A stretch of DNA of 64,000 bases, taken from contig NZ_JAUXYL010000017.1 of the NCBI RefSeq assembly GCF_030694375.1, positions 31,386 through 95,385 on the forward strand, in the 5' to 3' direction. A program made the position numbers and the translations under genes. Origin of the DNA: Algoriphagus sp. GTDB lineage: Bacteria > Bacteroidota > Bacteroidia > Cytophagales > Cyclobacteriaceae. Below are positions 1-8,099 of this stretch, one piece after another. Under the pieces are notes generated by a model. That model had not been told where the DNA came from, did no database searches, and saw only the letters and a program-made list of their open reading frames with translations. Position 1 is the stretch's first letter, and each line of letters starts with the position of its first letter.

Positions 1-824
1 CCGAAGATTTGGGTGACAATGCGATGAAAGCTTCCGAATACGGAATCAAAAACCTGCAACGCATCATGCCAAACTTGATGGAATGGACAGCAGAAGAAAA
101 CAAACCTTATAAAGATTACGCAGACTTATCAGAGATGTATGGTCAGGTGATTGGACAATTCAACCGCTACATGGGCCATGTGAGAACCAATGTGGGTGGA
201 GTTGCAGAGGTATACAGCTCAGTCGGTCAAAATGAAGCGGTATACACACACACTTCCAAAGAAATGCAAAAGTCTGCCGTCGACTTCTTGAACAAGCAGC
301 TTTTTGCTACGCCGACATGGTTGATGGATGACAAAATCATCGCACGAATTGGAGATTTTGGTGCATTGGAACGAGTCCGCGGCATACAGGTGACCACACT
401 TAACGGAATCCTGGAGTGGGGTCGTCTTGGCCGTGTAATCGAGAATGAGGCAATGAACGGATCTAATGCGTATAAAATTACCGAATTATTTGATGATTTG
501 AGAAAAGGTATCTGGACCGAACTCTCCGCCGGCAAATCAATCGATGTACAGCGAAGAGCTCTTCAGAGAGCACATATTGAGCGACTTGAACTATTGCTGA
601 CAGGCAACGAGCCAAATCTTCCTGCGCAGTTCAGGGCTTTCGTTGGACCACAAATCAATGCATCGCAGTCCGATATCAGACCAATGGCAAGAGGAGAACT
701 CAAAACCCTGCAAAGCCAAATCAGAGGAGCAATCGGACGAACATCAGACCGAATGTCAAAACTCCATCTTGAGGATGCGCTAGCAAGGATTGAAAAAATT
801 CTCTCCGAAGAGTCTGGAAAATAA
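1..824 (+). CDS. Zinc-dependent metalloprotease, C-terminal part (DUF5117/DUF4953-like), truncated by window edge
   Basis: The frame is already open at base 3 (GAA GAT TTG), so this is the last ~273 residues of a longer protein whose catalytic part lies outside the window. The tail is helical and charged, with stretches such as GDNAMKASEYGIKNLQRI and FLNKQLFATPTWLMDD. I recognise this as the C-terminal region of the large secreted or periplasmic zinc metalloproteases common in Bacteroidota. No zinc motif is visible here because it would be upstream, so the family call rests on tail resemblance only. A strong terminator follows directly. Substrate unknown. Confidence 0.75.
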   Translation, partial: EDLGDNAMKASEYGIKNLQRIMPNLMEWTAEENKPYKDYADLSEMYGQVIGQFNRYMGHVRTNVGGVAEVYSSVGQNEAVYTHTSKEMQKSAVDFLNKQLFATPTWLMDDKIIARIGDFGALERVRGIQVTTLNGILEWGRLGRVIENEAMNGSNAYKITELFDDLRKGIWTELSAGKSIDVQRRALQRAHIERLELLLTGNEPNLPAQFRAFVGPQINASQSDIRPMARGELKTLQSQIRGAIGRTSDRMSKLHLEDALARIEKILSEESGK

Positions 825-830
825 CCACAA

Positions 831-860
831 AAAAGGCGCTGAGATCAGCGCCTTTTTTTT
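831..860 (+). terminator. Intrinsic terminator after the metalloprotease
   Basis: A six-base perfect stem, GGCGCT (835-840) with AGCGCC (847-852), has loop GAGATC and is followed by a run of T. It starts 7 bases after the stop codon and separates the metalloprotease from the Fur-family gene. Confidence 0.85.
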
Positions 861-902
861 CACTACCATTTTTTGAGTTAATTTGACATTCAAACAGAAG
901 TC

Positions 903-1316
903 ATGCTTAGCCCTCTTTACATACTTCAATCCCATAAACTCCGGATTACCGACTGTCGATTGGACATCATCCAAGAATTCTTGGATAAAAATGTAGCCCT
1001 TTCACATTCCGACTTGGAGGATAAGCTCAATCAACAATTTGATCGGGTTACCATCTACCGCACTTTAAAAACTTTTTTGGACAAAGATCTAATCCATAAA
1101 GTTCTTGATGACAGTGGCGCTACTAAGTATGCCCTTTGTGCTCACGGTGAAACCAAACATGTGCACAACCATGAGCATGTACACTTCAAATGCGAATCCT
1201 GTGGAGAAACAACCTGTCTGGAAGAAATCACATTGCCTCAAATCAAACTGCCCTCAGGATTTGAGAAAAAAGAAATGAATCTCCTAGTACAGGGGATTTG
1301 TGACAAATGCCATTAA
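903..1316 (+). CDS. Fur-family transcriptional regulator
   Basis: 137 residues, the usual size of Fur/Zur/PerR proteins, which are metal-dependent DNA-binding repressors. The winged-helix part holds the recognition helix DRVTIYRTLKTF (residues 47-58). A histidine-rich stretch (HVHNHEHVHF, 86-95) leads into the structural zinc site CESC (97-100), and a second cysteine pair closes the protein (CDKCH, 133-137). Two CxxC pairs are typical of the structural zinc site. Which metal it senses cannot be told from sequence; no Fur box or metal transporter is adjacent. Its stop overlaps by 4 bases the end of the convergent small membrane gene. Confidence 0.9.
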   Translation: MLSPLYILQSHKLRITDCRLDIIQEFLDKNVALSHSDLEDKLNQQFDRVTIYRTLKTFLDKDLIHKVLDDSGATKYALCAHGETKHVHNHEHVHFKCESCGETTCLEEITLPQIKLPSGFEKKEMNLLVQGICDKCH

Positions 1317-1543
1317 TATTCAGCCGGCTCCGGCGCTTTTGATTTTTTGGGAGAATCCGAGGGCCAAATGACCCCGGGGGGCAAGTCAATTTTAGGAGGT
1401 GTGAGATTCTCAATCCCTCCATCTCCATCGTCATTACTGCTATTTCCCCTTCTTAGTGAGTTTTTAGTCATCGTTGCTACAAAATAGATTAAGATGACGT
1501 AAGCCACACCACACATAAAGAGATCAATGATCAGACTGTTCAT
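1313..1543 (-). CDS. Small single-span membrane protein
   Basis: 76 residues: an N-terminal hydrophobic segment (about residues 3-24, LIIDLFMCGVAYVILIYFVA), then a basic patch and an acidic, proline-rich soluble tail ending KSKAPEPAEY. It converges on the Fur-family gene, the two stop codons sharing the bases TTAA. No family recognised. The clear membrane segment, ordinary composition and lack of a competing gene on the other strand support it as real. Confidence 0.6.
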   Translation of the reverse strand: MNSLIIDLFMCGVAYVILIYFVATMTKNSLRRGNSSNDDGDGGIENLTPPKIDLPPGVIWPSDSPKKSKAPEPAEY

Positions 1544-1694
1544 GGCTAAAAATTTTCAGATAAGTTAATCGAATACATGTTCTAAATCAACCGATTAATC
1601 CTTTTGTTTAAATCCATGTGCTGTATTTATGATTTTTTTCGACTTGCTAAATCACTCGGATAGGTGGATATTTGCGCTCGCTAATTTGTATCCG

Positions 1695-2165
1695 ATGATT
1701 ATCAAAACAAAAAAATATCAGCTTCCCACTGGAACTTACATCAAAATGGGATTAAAATCGATTCTAATGCAACAATGGTGGGTCATTTTGATAGCTCTTT
1801 CCATTTGCTTTGGATACCTGTGGATCGCTTCGATTTGGTGGTTTATTGGAGCCCTGATTGCCTACGGTCTCTATGTTTTATTTTGGACTATTCAGTTTGC
1901 AGGAGTTACTCAAATGGAACAGAATAAACCCATCTTTCAAAAAATGGCTTACGAAATCGACAGCAGACAAATCCTGATGAAGATAAATGCCCGGGAAGGA
2001 ATGCCCATTCAGTGGAATATGATCAAGCGGGTGGAAATCACCAAAGATGCCTTTGTCCTGTATCTTTCCAAAGCCCAATTCATTCACTTGCCCTTTCGTA
2101 TTTTCAATACAGAAAACGAGAAGAAATTTTTGGAGACTATCCTGAAACGGAAAGAACTCATCTAA
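1695..2165 (+). CDS. YcxB-like membrane protein
   Basis: 157 residues from the ATG at 1695 (MIIKTKKYQLPTGTYIKMG); the frame is open upstream to 1629, but the later start gives the usual soluble N-terminus seen in YcxB-like proteins. Two closely spaced membrane segments (about residues 28-70, rich in W, I and L) are followed by a cytoplasmic domain with a PH-like strand pattern: MAYEIDSRQILMKIN, WNMIKRVEIT and FVLYLSKAQFIHLPFRIF. That arrangement matches the YcxB C-terminal domain family, whose function is unknown. A terminator follows. Confidence 0.7.
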   Translation: MIIKTKKYQLPTGTYIKMGLKSILMQQWWVILIALSICFGYLWIASIWWFIGALIAYGLYVLFWTIQFAGVTQMEQNKPIFQKMAYEIDSRQILMKINAREGMPIQWNMIKRVEITKDAFVLYLSKAQFIHLPFRIFNTENEKKFLETILKRKELI

Positions 2166-2170
2166 AACAA

Positions 2171-2200
2171 AAAAAGCCCTCAATTGAGGGCTTTTTTTAG
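2171..2200 (+). terminator. Intrinsic terminator
   Basis: Perfect palindrome AGCCCTCAATTGAGGGCT (2175-2192) preceded by A-run and followed by seven T. The flanking A and T runs make it usable in both directions, serving the YcxB-like gene and the convergent fasciclin gene. Confidence 0.85.
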
Positions 2201-2212
2201 TTTAACCGGAAA

Positions 2213-2713
2213 TTACATTTTTGGCAAAATCACGGTATCAATGACATGTACTACACCATTGCTTGCTTCAATATCTGCTGTGATAACAGTAGCATTGTCG
2301 ATCATCGCTTTGCCGTCTTTTAACGTAACTGTGATTTCAGAACCCTGAACAGTTTTCGCCTTTTGACCATTTGACAGATCTGATGACATTACCTTGCCTG
2401 CCACAACATGATACGTCAATACCGCTATCAGTTGCGCCTTATTTTCAGGCTTCAAAAGGTTTTCTACAGTTCCAGCCGGCAACTTGGCAAAGGCCTCGTT
2501 TGTTGGCGCAAATACTGTAAATGGTCCCTCACTTTTAAGTACACCTACCAAGTCACCTGCTTGAACTGCAGCTACCAAAGTGGACAAGAACTCAGTGGCA
2601 ACCGCCAAGTCTACGATGTCTGCGTCGACTTCATGAACGTTGGTTGATTTGGGAGTAAAGGCTGATGCGAAGAAAATCGTCATCACCATCAAAATAGAAA
2701 GTAATTTTTTCAT
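2213..2713 (-). CDS. Secreted fasciclin (FAS1) domain protein
   Basis: 166 residues from ATG at 2713, chosen because [19 protein letters not shown] is a typical signal peptide; the frame is open further upstream but without such a start. The rest is one FAS1 domain with the H1 motif [17 protein letters not shown] and the H2-like YHVVAGKVM, ending [15 protein letters not shown], which is the hallmark FAS1 end. FAS1 proteins act outside the cytoplasm in adhesion. Single-domain secreted forms are frequent in marine Bacteroidota, with role unknown. Confidence 0.9.
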   Translation of the reverse strand: MKKLLSILMVMTIFFASAFTPKSTNVHEVDADIVDLAVATEFLSTLVAAVQAGDLVGVLKSEGPFTVFAPTNEAFAKLPAGTVENLLKPENKAQLIAVLTYHVVAGKVMSSDLSNGQKAKTVQGSEITVTLKDGKAMIDNATVITADIEASNGVVHVIDTVILPKM

Positions 2714-2900
2714 AGTAGAAATAATTTTGGTTAGTGGAATTCGAACAGCTTGTTTCAAGTAATTGTTTTTCAAAGATTTGTTAAGAAACGTGAACGGGTA
2801 TATTCGATTAAATACGGTGAGGACAGGGTGTAATTGGAGTTTAGTTTTTGTTAAAAAACATTTAGAAAATTTTCCTGCTACTTTTTTCGATCTTTAAAGC

Positions 2901-3374
2901 ATGCAAATCAAACTCATCGCCATCGGAAAAACTGATCATCCAGCCATTCAAAAACTGATCGAAGAATATTCCACCCGCTTGGGATTCTACATCCGGTTTG
3001 AGATGGAAGTGATTCCGGATTTGAAAAACACCAAATCACTTTCCGAGCAGATTCAAAAAGAAAAAGAAGGAGATTTGATCCTCAAAAAAATTCAAAGCGC
3101 TGATGAACTGATCTTATTGGACGAGCGGGGCAAAACTTTTTCCTCTATCGAATTCTCTGAATTTCTGCAGAAAAAAATGAATTCGGGACTTAAGCAATTG
3201 GTATTGGTCATTGGAGGCCCTTATGGTTTTTCGGACGCGGTCTATAGTCGTGGAAACGGAAAGATTTCGCTTTCCAAAATGACTTTTTCGCATCAAATGA
3301 TCAGACCTTTTTTGATCGAACAGCTTTATCGGGCTTTTACCATCCTGAGAAACGAGCCTTACCACCACGAATGA
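2901..3374 (+). CDS. rlmH: 23S rRNA (pseudouridine-1915-N3)-methyltransferase RlmH
   Basis: 157 residues, exactly the family size. SPOUT-class methyltransferase that methylates pseudouridine 1915 in helix 69 of 23S rRNA, using S-adenosylmethionine. The C-terminal knot region is clear: LVLVIGGPYGFSD, then GKISLSKMTFSHQMIRPFL and the end YRAFTILRNEPYHHE, which is nearly invariant in the family. ATG start with a canonical N-terminus MQIKLIAIGKT. Confidence 0.97.
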   Translation: MQIKLIAIGKTDHPAIQKLIEEYSTRLGFYIRFEMEVIPDLKNTKSLSEQIQKEKEGDLILKKIQSADELILLDERGKTFSSIEFSEFLQKKMNSGLKQLVLVIGGPYGFSDAVYSRGNGKISLSKMTFSHQMIRPFLIEQLYRAFTILRNEPYHHE

Positions 3375-3435
3375 GTACCTGAAGTACTCACTGTTAAGTT
3401 TTTAGCCAAACACTTTCCTAATGTTACCGAATTGT

Positions 3436-3443
3436 TAACTTTG
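3436..3443 (+). promoter_or_regulatory. Possible Bacteroidota -7 promoter element
   Basis: TAACTTTG matches the TAnnTTTG consensus of the primary sigma factor in this phylum and lies 32 bases before the GTG start of the next gene. No clear -33 TTTG is seen at the expected distance. Confidence 0.35.
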
Positions 3444-3474
3444 AACAATTCAGATAACATTAGCTTCATCTCAG

Positions 3475-4296
3475 GTGAAAAAGGCGCTACTCACATGGTT
3501 TATTCTCGCAGGACTGGTTCAGGTATCCAGATCTCAGGAAATCCTATTGGTGCCCGAAAACCTCAATTTCCAGTCGGAGACAGAAAAAAATTTCTGGCAA
3601 TCCGGGACTACCAATCCATTGTTGCTTTTTATGGCAGTACAAGCAGACCAAAGCGTATCTAATCAAGCGTGGGTCGACTTGGTAGAAGAACTGGACAATA
3701 AAGCCTCAAAAAGTAGCCCTGACCTTAAATTTTTAAGATTGATTTTTGAAAAAACAAATCATAGGCTGTTCAAAACATATGAGCCGCATTCTACCTTCAA
3801 CGACATGCTGACAGAAGGCAAATTTAACTGTGTCAGTGGATCTGCTGCGCTTGGTTTATTACTAGATCGATATGGATTCGCCTACGATATTGTGGAGACA
3901 GATTACCACGCTTTTATACTGGTAAATTTTAATGATAAAAAAATTGTTTTGGAGAGTACCCTACCAATAGGAGGCATGATCATTTACCCCACTGAGGTAA
4001 AGAAATATTTAGAATCTTACAGGGTGGGAGAATTTGCACAACTAAAATCATTAAACCAAAGTCTTGCAGGTCCTGAGATCCATTACGGTGATAATTCGAT
4101 TTTCAGGAAGGTTAGCCTACATCAGTTGGCAGGACTTCAATATTACAACGACGCTATTATTCATTTTAATTCGTATGATTTTGGGCATGCAATTGATCAA
4201 TTGTCCAAAGCAACTATACTTTATCCTTCAGATCGTATTCTAGGGCTTCGAGAACTTAGCATGGAGATGTCCTATAGAATTATTGCAACAAAGTAA
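3475..4296 (+). CDS. Secreted transglutaminase-like (cysteine peptidase fold) protein
   Basis: 273 residues starting at GTG; the N-terminus MKKALLTWFILAGLVQVSRS is a signal peptide, which decides the start. The core FNCVSGSAALGLLLDRYG, DYHAFILVNF and KIVLESTLP gives a plausible Cys119-His145-acidic (Glu160) triad in the order and spacing of transglutaminase-like folds. The C-terminal ~60 residues look helical, TPR-like (YYNDAIIHFNSYDFGHAIDQLSKA). It probably works outside the cytoplasm, but the reaction is unknown. Aspartate is more usual than Glu at the third site. Confidence 0.65.
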   Translation: MKKALLTWFILAGLVQVSRSQEILLVPENLNFQSETEKNFWQSGTTNPLLLFMAVQADQSVSNQAWVDLVEELDNKASKSSPDLKFLRLIFEKTNHRLFKTYEPHSTFNDMLTEGKFNCVSGSAALGLLLDRYGFAYDIVETDYHAFILVNFNDKKIVLESTLPIGGMIIYPTEVKKYLESYRVGEFAQLKSLNQSLAGPEIHYGDNSIFRKVSLHQLAGLQYYNDAIIHFNSYDFGHAIDQLSKATILYPSDRILGLRELSMEMSYRIIATK

Positions 4297-4305
4297 AATG
4301 TAAAA

Positions 4306-4332
4306 TCGGCCTCTCAGAATCCCAAGAGGCCG
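4306..4332. terminator. Stem-loop between convergent genes
   Basis: CGGCCTCT (4307-4314) pairs with AGAGGCCG (4325-4332). On the minus strand a TTTT follows; on the plus strand no T-run is present. Most likely ends transcription of the minus-strand lipoprotein gene; weak for the plus-strand gene. Confidence 0.5.
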
Positions 4333-4425
4333 AATGCAATTTCAGCTTCATCACCCCAATCAAGCTAAATTGCTCCTTTCAAAAAATAATTCACTTCACC
4401 TTAGCTGGCTTTAGGGGCGTAATTC

Positions 4426-4935
4426 TTACTGTAAATTGACCTTGAATTTTCCGTTGGTCACGGTCATTGAAGCGGAGGTGTTGTTCACCTTTCCCACAAA
4501 CTCGAAGGTTCCCTCTATTCTTTTTCCATCATCTGCGGTCACCGTAATTTTCCCTGATGTGCCCTGATAGGCTGTTGAATACTGCTGCCCCACTGCGACA
4601 CCACCTATATAAGTGGCAGAATTAGCGATATTGGCAAAGCCGAGGTCATAGGTGCCGGGTCCATTATAAGTGGTAAATCTGAGCATAAAGCCCTTCCCGG
4701 AATTATCAGTCCCCTGCAGGGTCATCACCGTGGTACCTGCAGCGGTGATTTTGGTTCCCGACACGGTATCAAAGTCTTTGGACGCACTGATCGTGCCCAC
4801 TCCTGCCACATCTCCGGAAAATTCCTCCTTAGCACCGGAGACGTCTTGTCCATCCTCACTCGAGCATGCCATGAAGGCGATGAAAAACAAAAGCAAGGAT
4901 ACTTTTCTCAAAATTTCTACTGTAATCTTCATCAT
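4426..4935 (-). CDS. Lipoprotein of unknown function
   Basis: 169 residues from ATG 4935 (a second ATG follows directly). The N-terminus ends in a lipobox-like FIAFMACSSEDG with Cys24, so an acylated, surface or periplasmic lipoprotein. The mature part is beta-rich with many T, G and S (e.g. TTYNGPGTYDLGFAN and RIEGTFEFVGKVNN), resembling the small DUF6252-type lipoproteins of Bacteroidota, but I am not certain of that family. Nothing in the neighbourhood indicates its job. Confidence 0.65.
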   Translation of the reverse strand: MMKITVEILRKVSLLLFFIAFMACSSEDGQDVSGAKEEFSGDVAGVGTISASKDFDTVSGTKITAAGTTVMTLQGTDNSGKGFMLRFTTYNGPGTYDLGFANIANSATYIGGVAVGQQYSTAYQGTSGKITVTADDGKRIEGTFEFVGKVNNTSASMTVTNGKFKVNLQ

Positions 4936-5062
4936 GTGTTTGGTTAGGATTTTAAAAATGAACTGTTCAAAATTACCCTGCCAAACACACCTCCACCATA
5001 CGACAAATGCCCTATTCAATCTGAAAAGGGCATCTGTGTAAGCGTGGATTTTTTACGTACAA

Positions 5063-5578
5063 TCAATGGTGATGGTGCCCATCGGGCCCATGCACATGGC
5101 CGTGTTCGATCTCCACAGCTTGGGCCTCCCGGATGGAAATTATTTTTCCCTCAAAATATAAATCATAGCCTGCCAAGGGAGGGTTGAAATCCATGTGAAC
5201 GCCCAGGTAATCCACTTTCATAATTTCTCCCCGCATTTGGTTGCCTTTGTCATCCTGCATCGGGATCACATTCCCAACCCTGAGCAACGCTTTGTTTTTC
5301 TTCCCTTCATCCTTAAACTGCGCTTTGGGAATGATCACTTTTTTGGAGTCATCGTAATCTCCATAGCCATTTTCGAAATCAATAGACACTGAAAAAGACT
5401 CTCCGGCTGCTTTACCTAATATTGATTCCTCAAACTTGGGCAGGACATTTTGATACCCAAACAAGAAGTAAAATGGACTCTCCGCTGTGACTGTTTCATA
5501 AATTTCCTGTCCGGTCTCTCCGTCATCAACTCGAAGGGTGTAGGCTACAGCCACTACTTTATCTTTTTCTGCTTTCAT
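5063..5578 (-). CDS. SlyD-type FKBP peptidyl-prolyl cis-trans isomerase
   Basis: 171 residues. FKBP fold interrupted by the insert-in-flap domain as in SlyD: N-terminal KDKVVAVAYTLRVDDGETG, then PFYFLFGYQNVLPKFEESILGK, insert with GYGDYDDSKKVIIPKAQF, and return VDFNPPLAGYDLYFEGKI-like strand. The histidine-rich tail HGHVHGPDGHHHH would bind metal ions, as SlyD tails do. It catalyses proline isomerisation and has chaperone activity, in the cytoplasm. Lies just downstream of wzi on the same strand (16 bases apart) without an obvious functional link. Confidence 0.9.
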   Translation of the reverse strand: MKAEKDKVVAVAYTLRVDDGETGQEIYETVTAESPFYFLFGYQNVLPKFEESILGKAAGESFSVSIDFENGYGDYDDSKKVIIPKAQFKDEGKKNKALLRVGNVIPMQDDKGNQMRGEIMKVDYLGVHMDFNPPLAGYDLYFEGKIISIREAQAVEIEHGHVHGPDGHHHH

Positions 5579-5594
5579 TATTTCTTCAGATCAA

Positions 5595-7298
5595 TTATCT
5601 AAACATGTAAGTCAGGCCAATTTGCCCAACAAAGTTTTTTCGGTCAAACCCAGGCACAAAATATTGATCGGGCTGATTTTCCAAAAACCATTTATAATTC
5701 AGGGTATTCACATGCTGGAATTTCCCTGACAGCAGTAAGTCTCCAAACTTCCATTCAGGGGCCAGGGTAAAGACCAAATCCACGTACTTATTTCTGAAAT
5801 CCTTTGATGCTTCATATCGGTAATAATAGAAATCATTATTATACTCAATCCGCTCAAACTGAAGTCCGATTTTTTTCAACCCTTCGACCCATGCAAAGCC
5901 AAGGAAAAGCTGATTTGCTGCAGGCCCATTACCTATTCCGAGGACTTGGCCCTGATGCGTATAGCCGTGGCGCACATGGTCATGGATATACCAAGTTCGC
6001 AACTGACGGATTTCTTCCCGTATGGTCTGACCAGAAAGTGTCATTTCGGAGCTGATTTCAAGGAATCTTCCCGGCTTTTTCAAGCCCATTAAATGCGCAA
6101 ACCCAAAGGTGAAAGCTCTTCCCTGTTCGGGAGTAGTCATGAATTCCTCGAGTTTTCTGCTGTTACCCCTTGTTCCATATTCTCCGTAAAACTCAAACCG
6201 TCCGGCAGGACTCAGCCATCTGAAAAAGCCTGAGCTAAACTGTTGCCTTTTGTCACGAATTGGATCGAAAGCATTGGCAGGCCCTTTTCGCCCGTTAAAA
6301 ATCGGAATAATATCATCCAAACCAGACACATCGCTGCGGTATAGATGATTTACCGAACCATAACCCAAGAAGAGTCCCGGAACCCACTTTGGCTGATAGG
6401 TCAGAATCAATCCTGACAGGAATCGATTCCCGTCCTCAGGTTTTGGAATAAGTACAGGATTTTCCTGAATGGAATAGTCTGGCCAAGGGGGAAGAAAATC
6501 CGTGGATTTCAAAAATCCGGAAACAGACTGTGCTTCGAAGGAGCCAATAGGAGTTTTGACAGGTTTGCGGGTGTTGAGGGTGAAATGAAGAAAGCCAGGG
6601 GCATTATTCCCCAAAAGGAGCGAATTCCTGCGACCTGGGCCCCACCACAGATTTTCGGTCGAAAGGCCAATAGAGTATTCCTTCAGATTAAACCTAAAGC
6701 TGGATTGTCCAAGATAAAACCGATTGAAAGCCCCTTTTCCAAACCGCTCGGGCAGGTCTATTCGATTCATGTATTCGTAATAGAACAGAATGGTCGCCTG
6801 ATGCTCGATCGGGAATCCGATGTAATCTTTGTTCTGTGCCAGTAGAACTTCCGGCTGCAATTGCAGGCTGAACTTACCGTATTCCGCATAGACTCCGGGA
6901 CTAAATATTTGCTGTATCCCGCGGTTGGGGATGAAGGCCCCGTCATTTACACCAAAGGCATAAGTAGAGTTGTACTGAACCTTATATGTGCCGGGTAGCG
7001 TGAGGAATTTACCTTTCCCTTTTTTCCCTATTGTCCGGTGAAAAAATGAATTATCCAGATCAACGACCGAACTGTCCAAATCAAAGCCATTGACGATCCC
7101 AAAAGCTTCAGCAGGATACAGGGGTCGAATCATCCAAGAAGAGGCAGAATCCAACGTTCCGAGCAATTGCAACCTTCTCAGATAATCATCCAATACAGGC
7201 GTGCCCACCGGAATAGTTTGGGAAAAAGCAGTCGAATTGACCGCCAAAATAAAAAGGCAAAAAACCGAAACCGCCAGACACTTTACAGCTTTTTTCAT
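5595..7298 (-). CDS. Wzi-family outer membrane beta-barrel (capsule assembly)
   Basis: 567 residues with a signal peptide (MKKAVKCLAVSVFCLFILAVNSTAFSQ region). The N-terminal helical plug region VLDDYLRRLQLLGTLDSASSW and later strands such as GQSSFRFNLKEYSIGLSTENLWWGPGRRNSL match the Wzi/capsule-assembly family of Bacteroidota. The WWGPG motif is the most telling. Wzi anchors capsular polysaccharide at the outer membrane. It ends in an aromatic terminal strand (GQIGLTYMFR) as barrel proteins do. The UDP-GlcNAc 2-epimerase gene nearby would supply a capsule sugar, and the lipoprotein 3 bases upstream is probably cotranscribed. Confidence 0.9.
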   Translation of the reverse strand: MKKAVKCLAVSVFCLFILAVNSTAFSQTIPVGTPVLDDYLRRLQLLGTLDSASSWMIRPLYPAEAFGIVNGFDLDSSVVDLDNSFFHRTIGKKGKGKFLTLPGTYKVQYNSTYAFGVNDGAFIPNRGIQQIFSPGVYAEYGKFSLQLQPEVLLAQNKDYIGFPIEHQATILFYYEYMNRIDLPERFGKGAFNRFYLGQSSFRFNLKEYSIGLSTENLWWGPGRRNSLLLGNNAPGFLHFTLNTRKPVKTPIGSFEAQSVSGFLKSTDFLPPWPDYSIQENPVLIPKPEDGNRFLSGLILTYQPKWVPGLFLGYGSVNHLYRSDVSGLDDIIPIFNGRKGPANAFDPIRDKRQQFSSGFFRWLSPAGRFEFYGEYGTRGNSRKLEEFMTTPEQGRAFTFGFAHLMGLKKPGRFLEISSEMTLSGQTIREEIRQLRTWYIHDHVRHGYTHQGQVLGIGNGPAANQLFLGFAWVEGLKKIGLQFERIEYNNDFYYYRYEASKDFRNKYVDLVFTLAPEWKFGDLLLSGKFQHVNTLNYKWFLENQPDQYFVPGFDRKNFVGQIGLTYMFR

Positions 7299-7301
7299 TT
7301 C

Positions 7302-7967
7302 TTAATTTGTCTGAATGGCTACAACTTCAATTTTGGCTATTGACCAGGACTCATCGCAAATGGGATCAGGGGAATTTCCCTGGAGCAATTCTGCCCCCAT
7401 GTAAACTCTCACACTTGAATTGGAATGTGGGATGAGTCTCGAAACAGCGTAGCGGGTCGTGTAATTTGGAAATGCACCAAAGATACACAGCCCCGGTAGG
7501 TTGGTTTGGGTGGCGCCCAATTTGGGAACATTCTGACGAAAGAATTCATTGGGATAAGATTGGTAAAGGCAATAAGTAGGAGCACAGGGAGAGTTTGAAA
7601 ACGTCGTCCGGAAAACTTCTGTATTGTCATAGCCCATGTACCAATAATCCGGGCCGGATAGACTGTCATTGGGATTGCCATCCCAACTGTCATGGATGAG
7701 GATATCCACTGTTACTTTAAGAAAGTTATGAGGGGGAAGATCAGATATTTTAGCAGCGACCTCCTCATTGTGGTAGTACCCTGCCACCGTATCATTCTGG
7801 AAAATAAAGAGTTTCCCATTTTCAAATCCTGCAAGGTTCAGGTCGGAGAAGTCATTGGAGTATACCACCTTCTCCATTTCCACTGTAGGTAGACAGGCGG
7901 TCGTAGAACAAATCAATCCAAAAAATATCCACGCCCTCAATTCGATCAGCCAATTAAATTTTGCCAT
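7302..7967 (-). CDS. Secreted or lipid-anchored protein of unknown function, upstream of wzi
   Basis: 221 residues. Hydrophobic N-terminus WIFFGLICSTTACLPT ends with a possible but imperfect lipobox (Cys25). The body has a jelly-roll-like feel: KVVYSNDFSDLNLAGFENGK, FLKVTVDILIHDSWDG, and RVYMGAELLQGNSPD, with four further cysteines. No family recognised. The stop is 3 bases before the wzi start, so the two are translationally close and may both act in surface polysaccharide handling (inference from position only). Confidence 0.6.
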   Translation of the reverse strand: MAKFNWLIELRAWIFFGLICSTTACLPTVEMEKVVYSNDFSDLNLAGFENGKLFIFQNDTVAGYYHNEEVAAKISDLPPHNFLKVTVDILIHDSWDGNPNDSLSGPDYWYMGYDNTEVFRTTFSNSPCAPTYCLYQSYPNEFFRQNVPKLGATQTNLPGLCIFGAFPNYTTRYAVSRLIPHSNSSVRVYMGAELLQGNSPDPICDESWSIAKIEVVAIQTN

Positions 7968-8070
7968 TTATTCAGATTTACTCAAAAAACTTCTTGGCAA
8001 AGAAACAAAAAACCTACCAAAAGTTTGAAAGGAATATACTCAAAGAGGCTATGGAGCTGGAACGAATAAT

Positions 8071-8078
8071 TAATTTTG
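8071..8078 (+). promoter_or_regulatory. Possible -7 promoter element upstream of wecB
   Basis: TAATTTTG fits TAnnTTTG and lies 21 bases before the preferred ATG of the epimerase gene. No matching -33 element at normal distance, so support is weak. Confidence 0.3.
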
Positions 8079-8099
8079 ACGAAACATTTCAATCTACCT

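Noticed and set aside
780..974. Minus-strand ORF across the terminator and Fur start
   Set aside because: Would include the terminator hairpin and overlap the Fur gene; no family resemblance.
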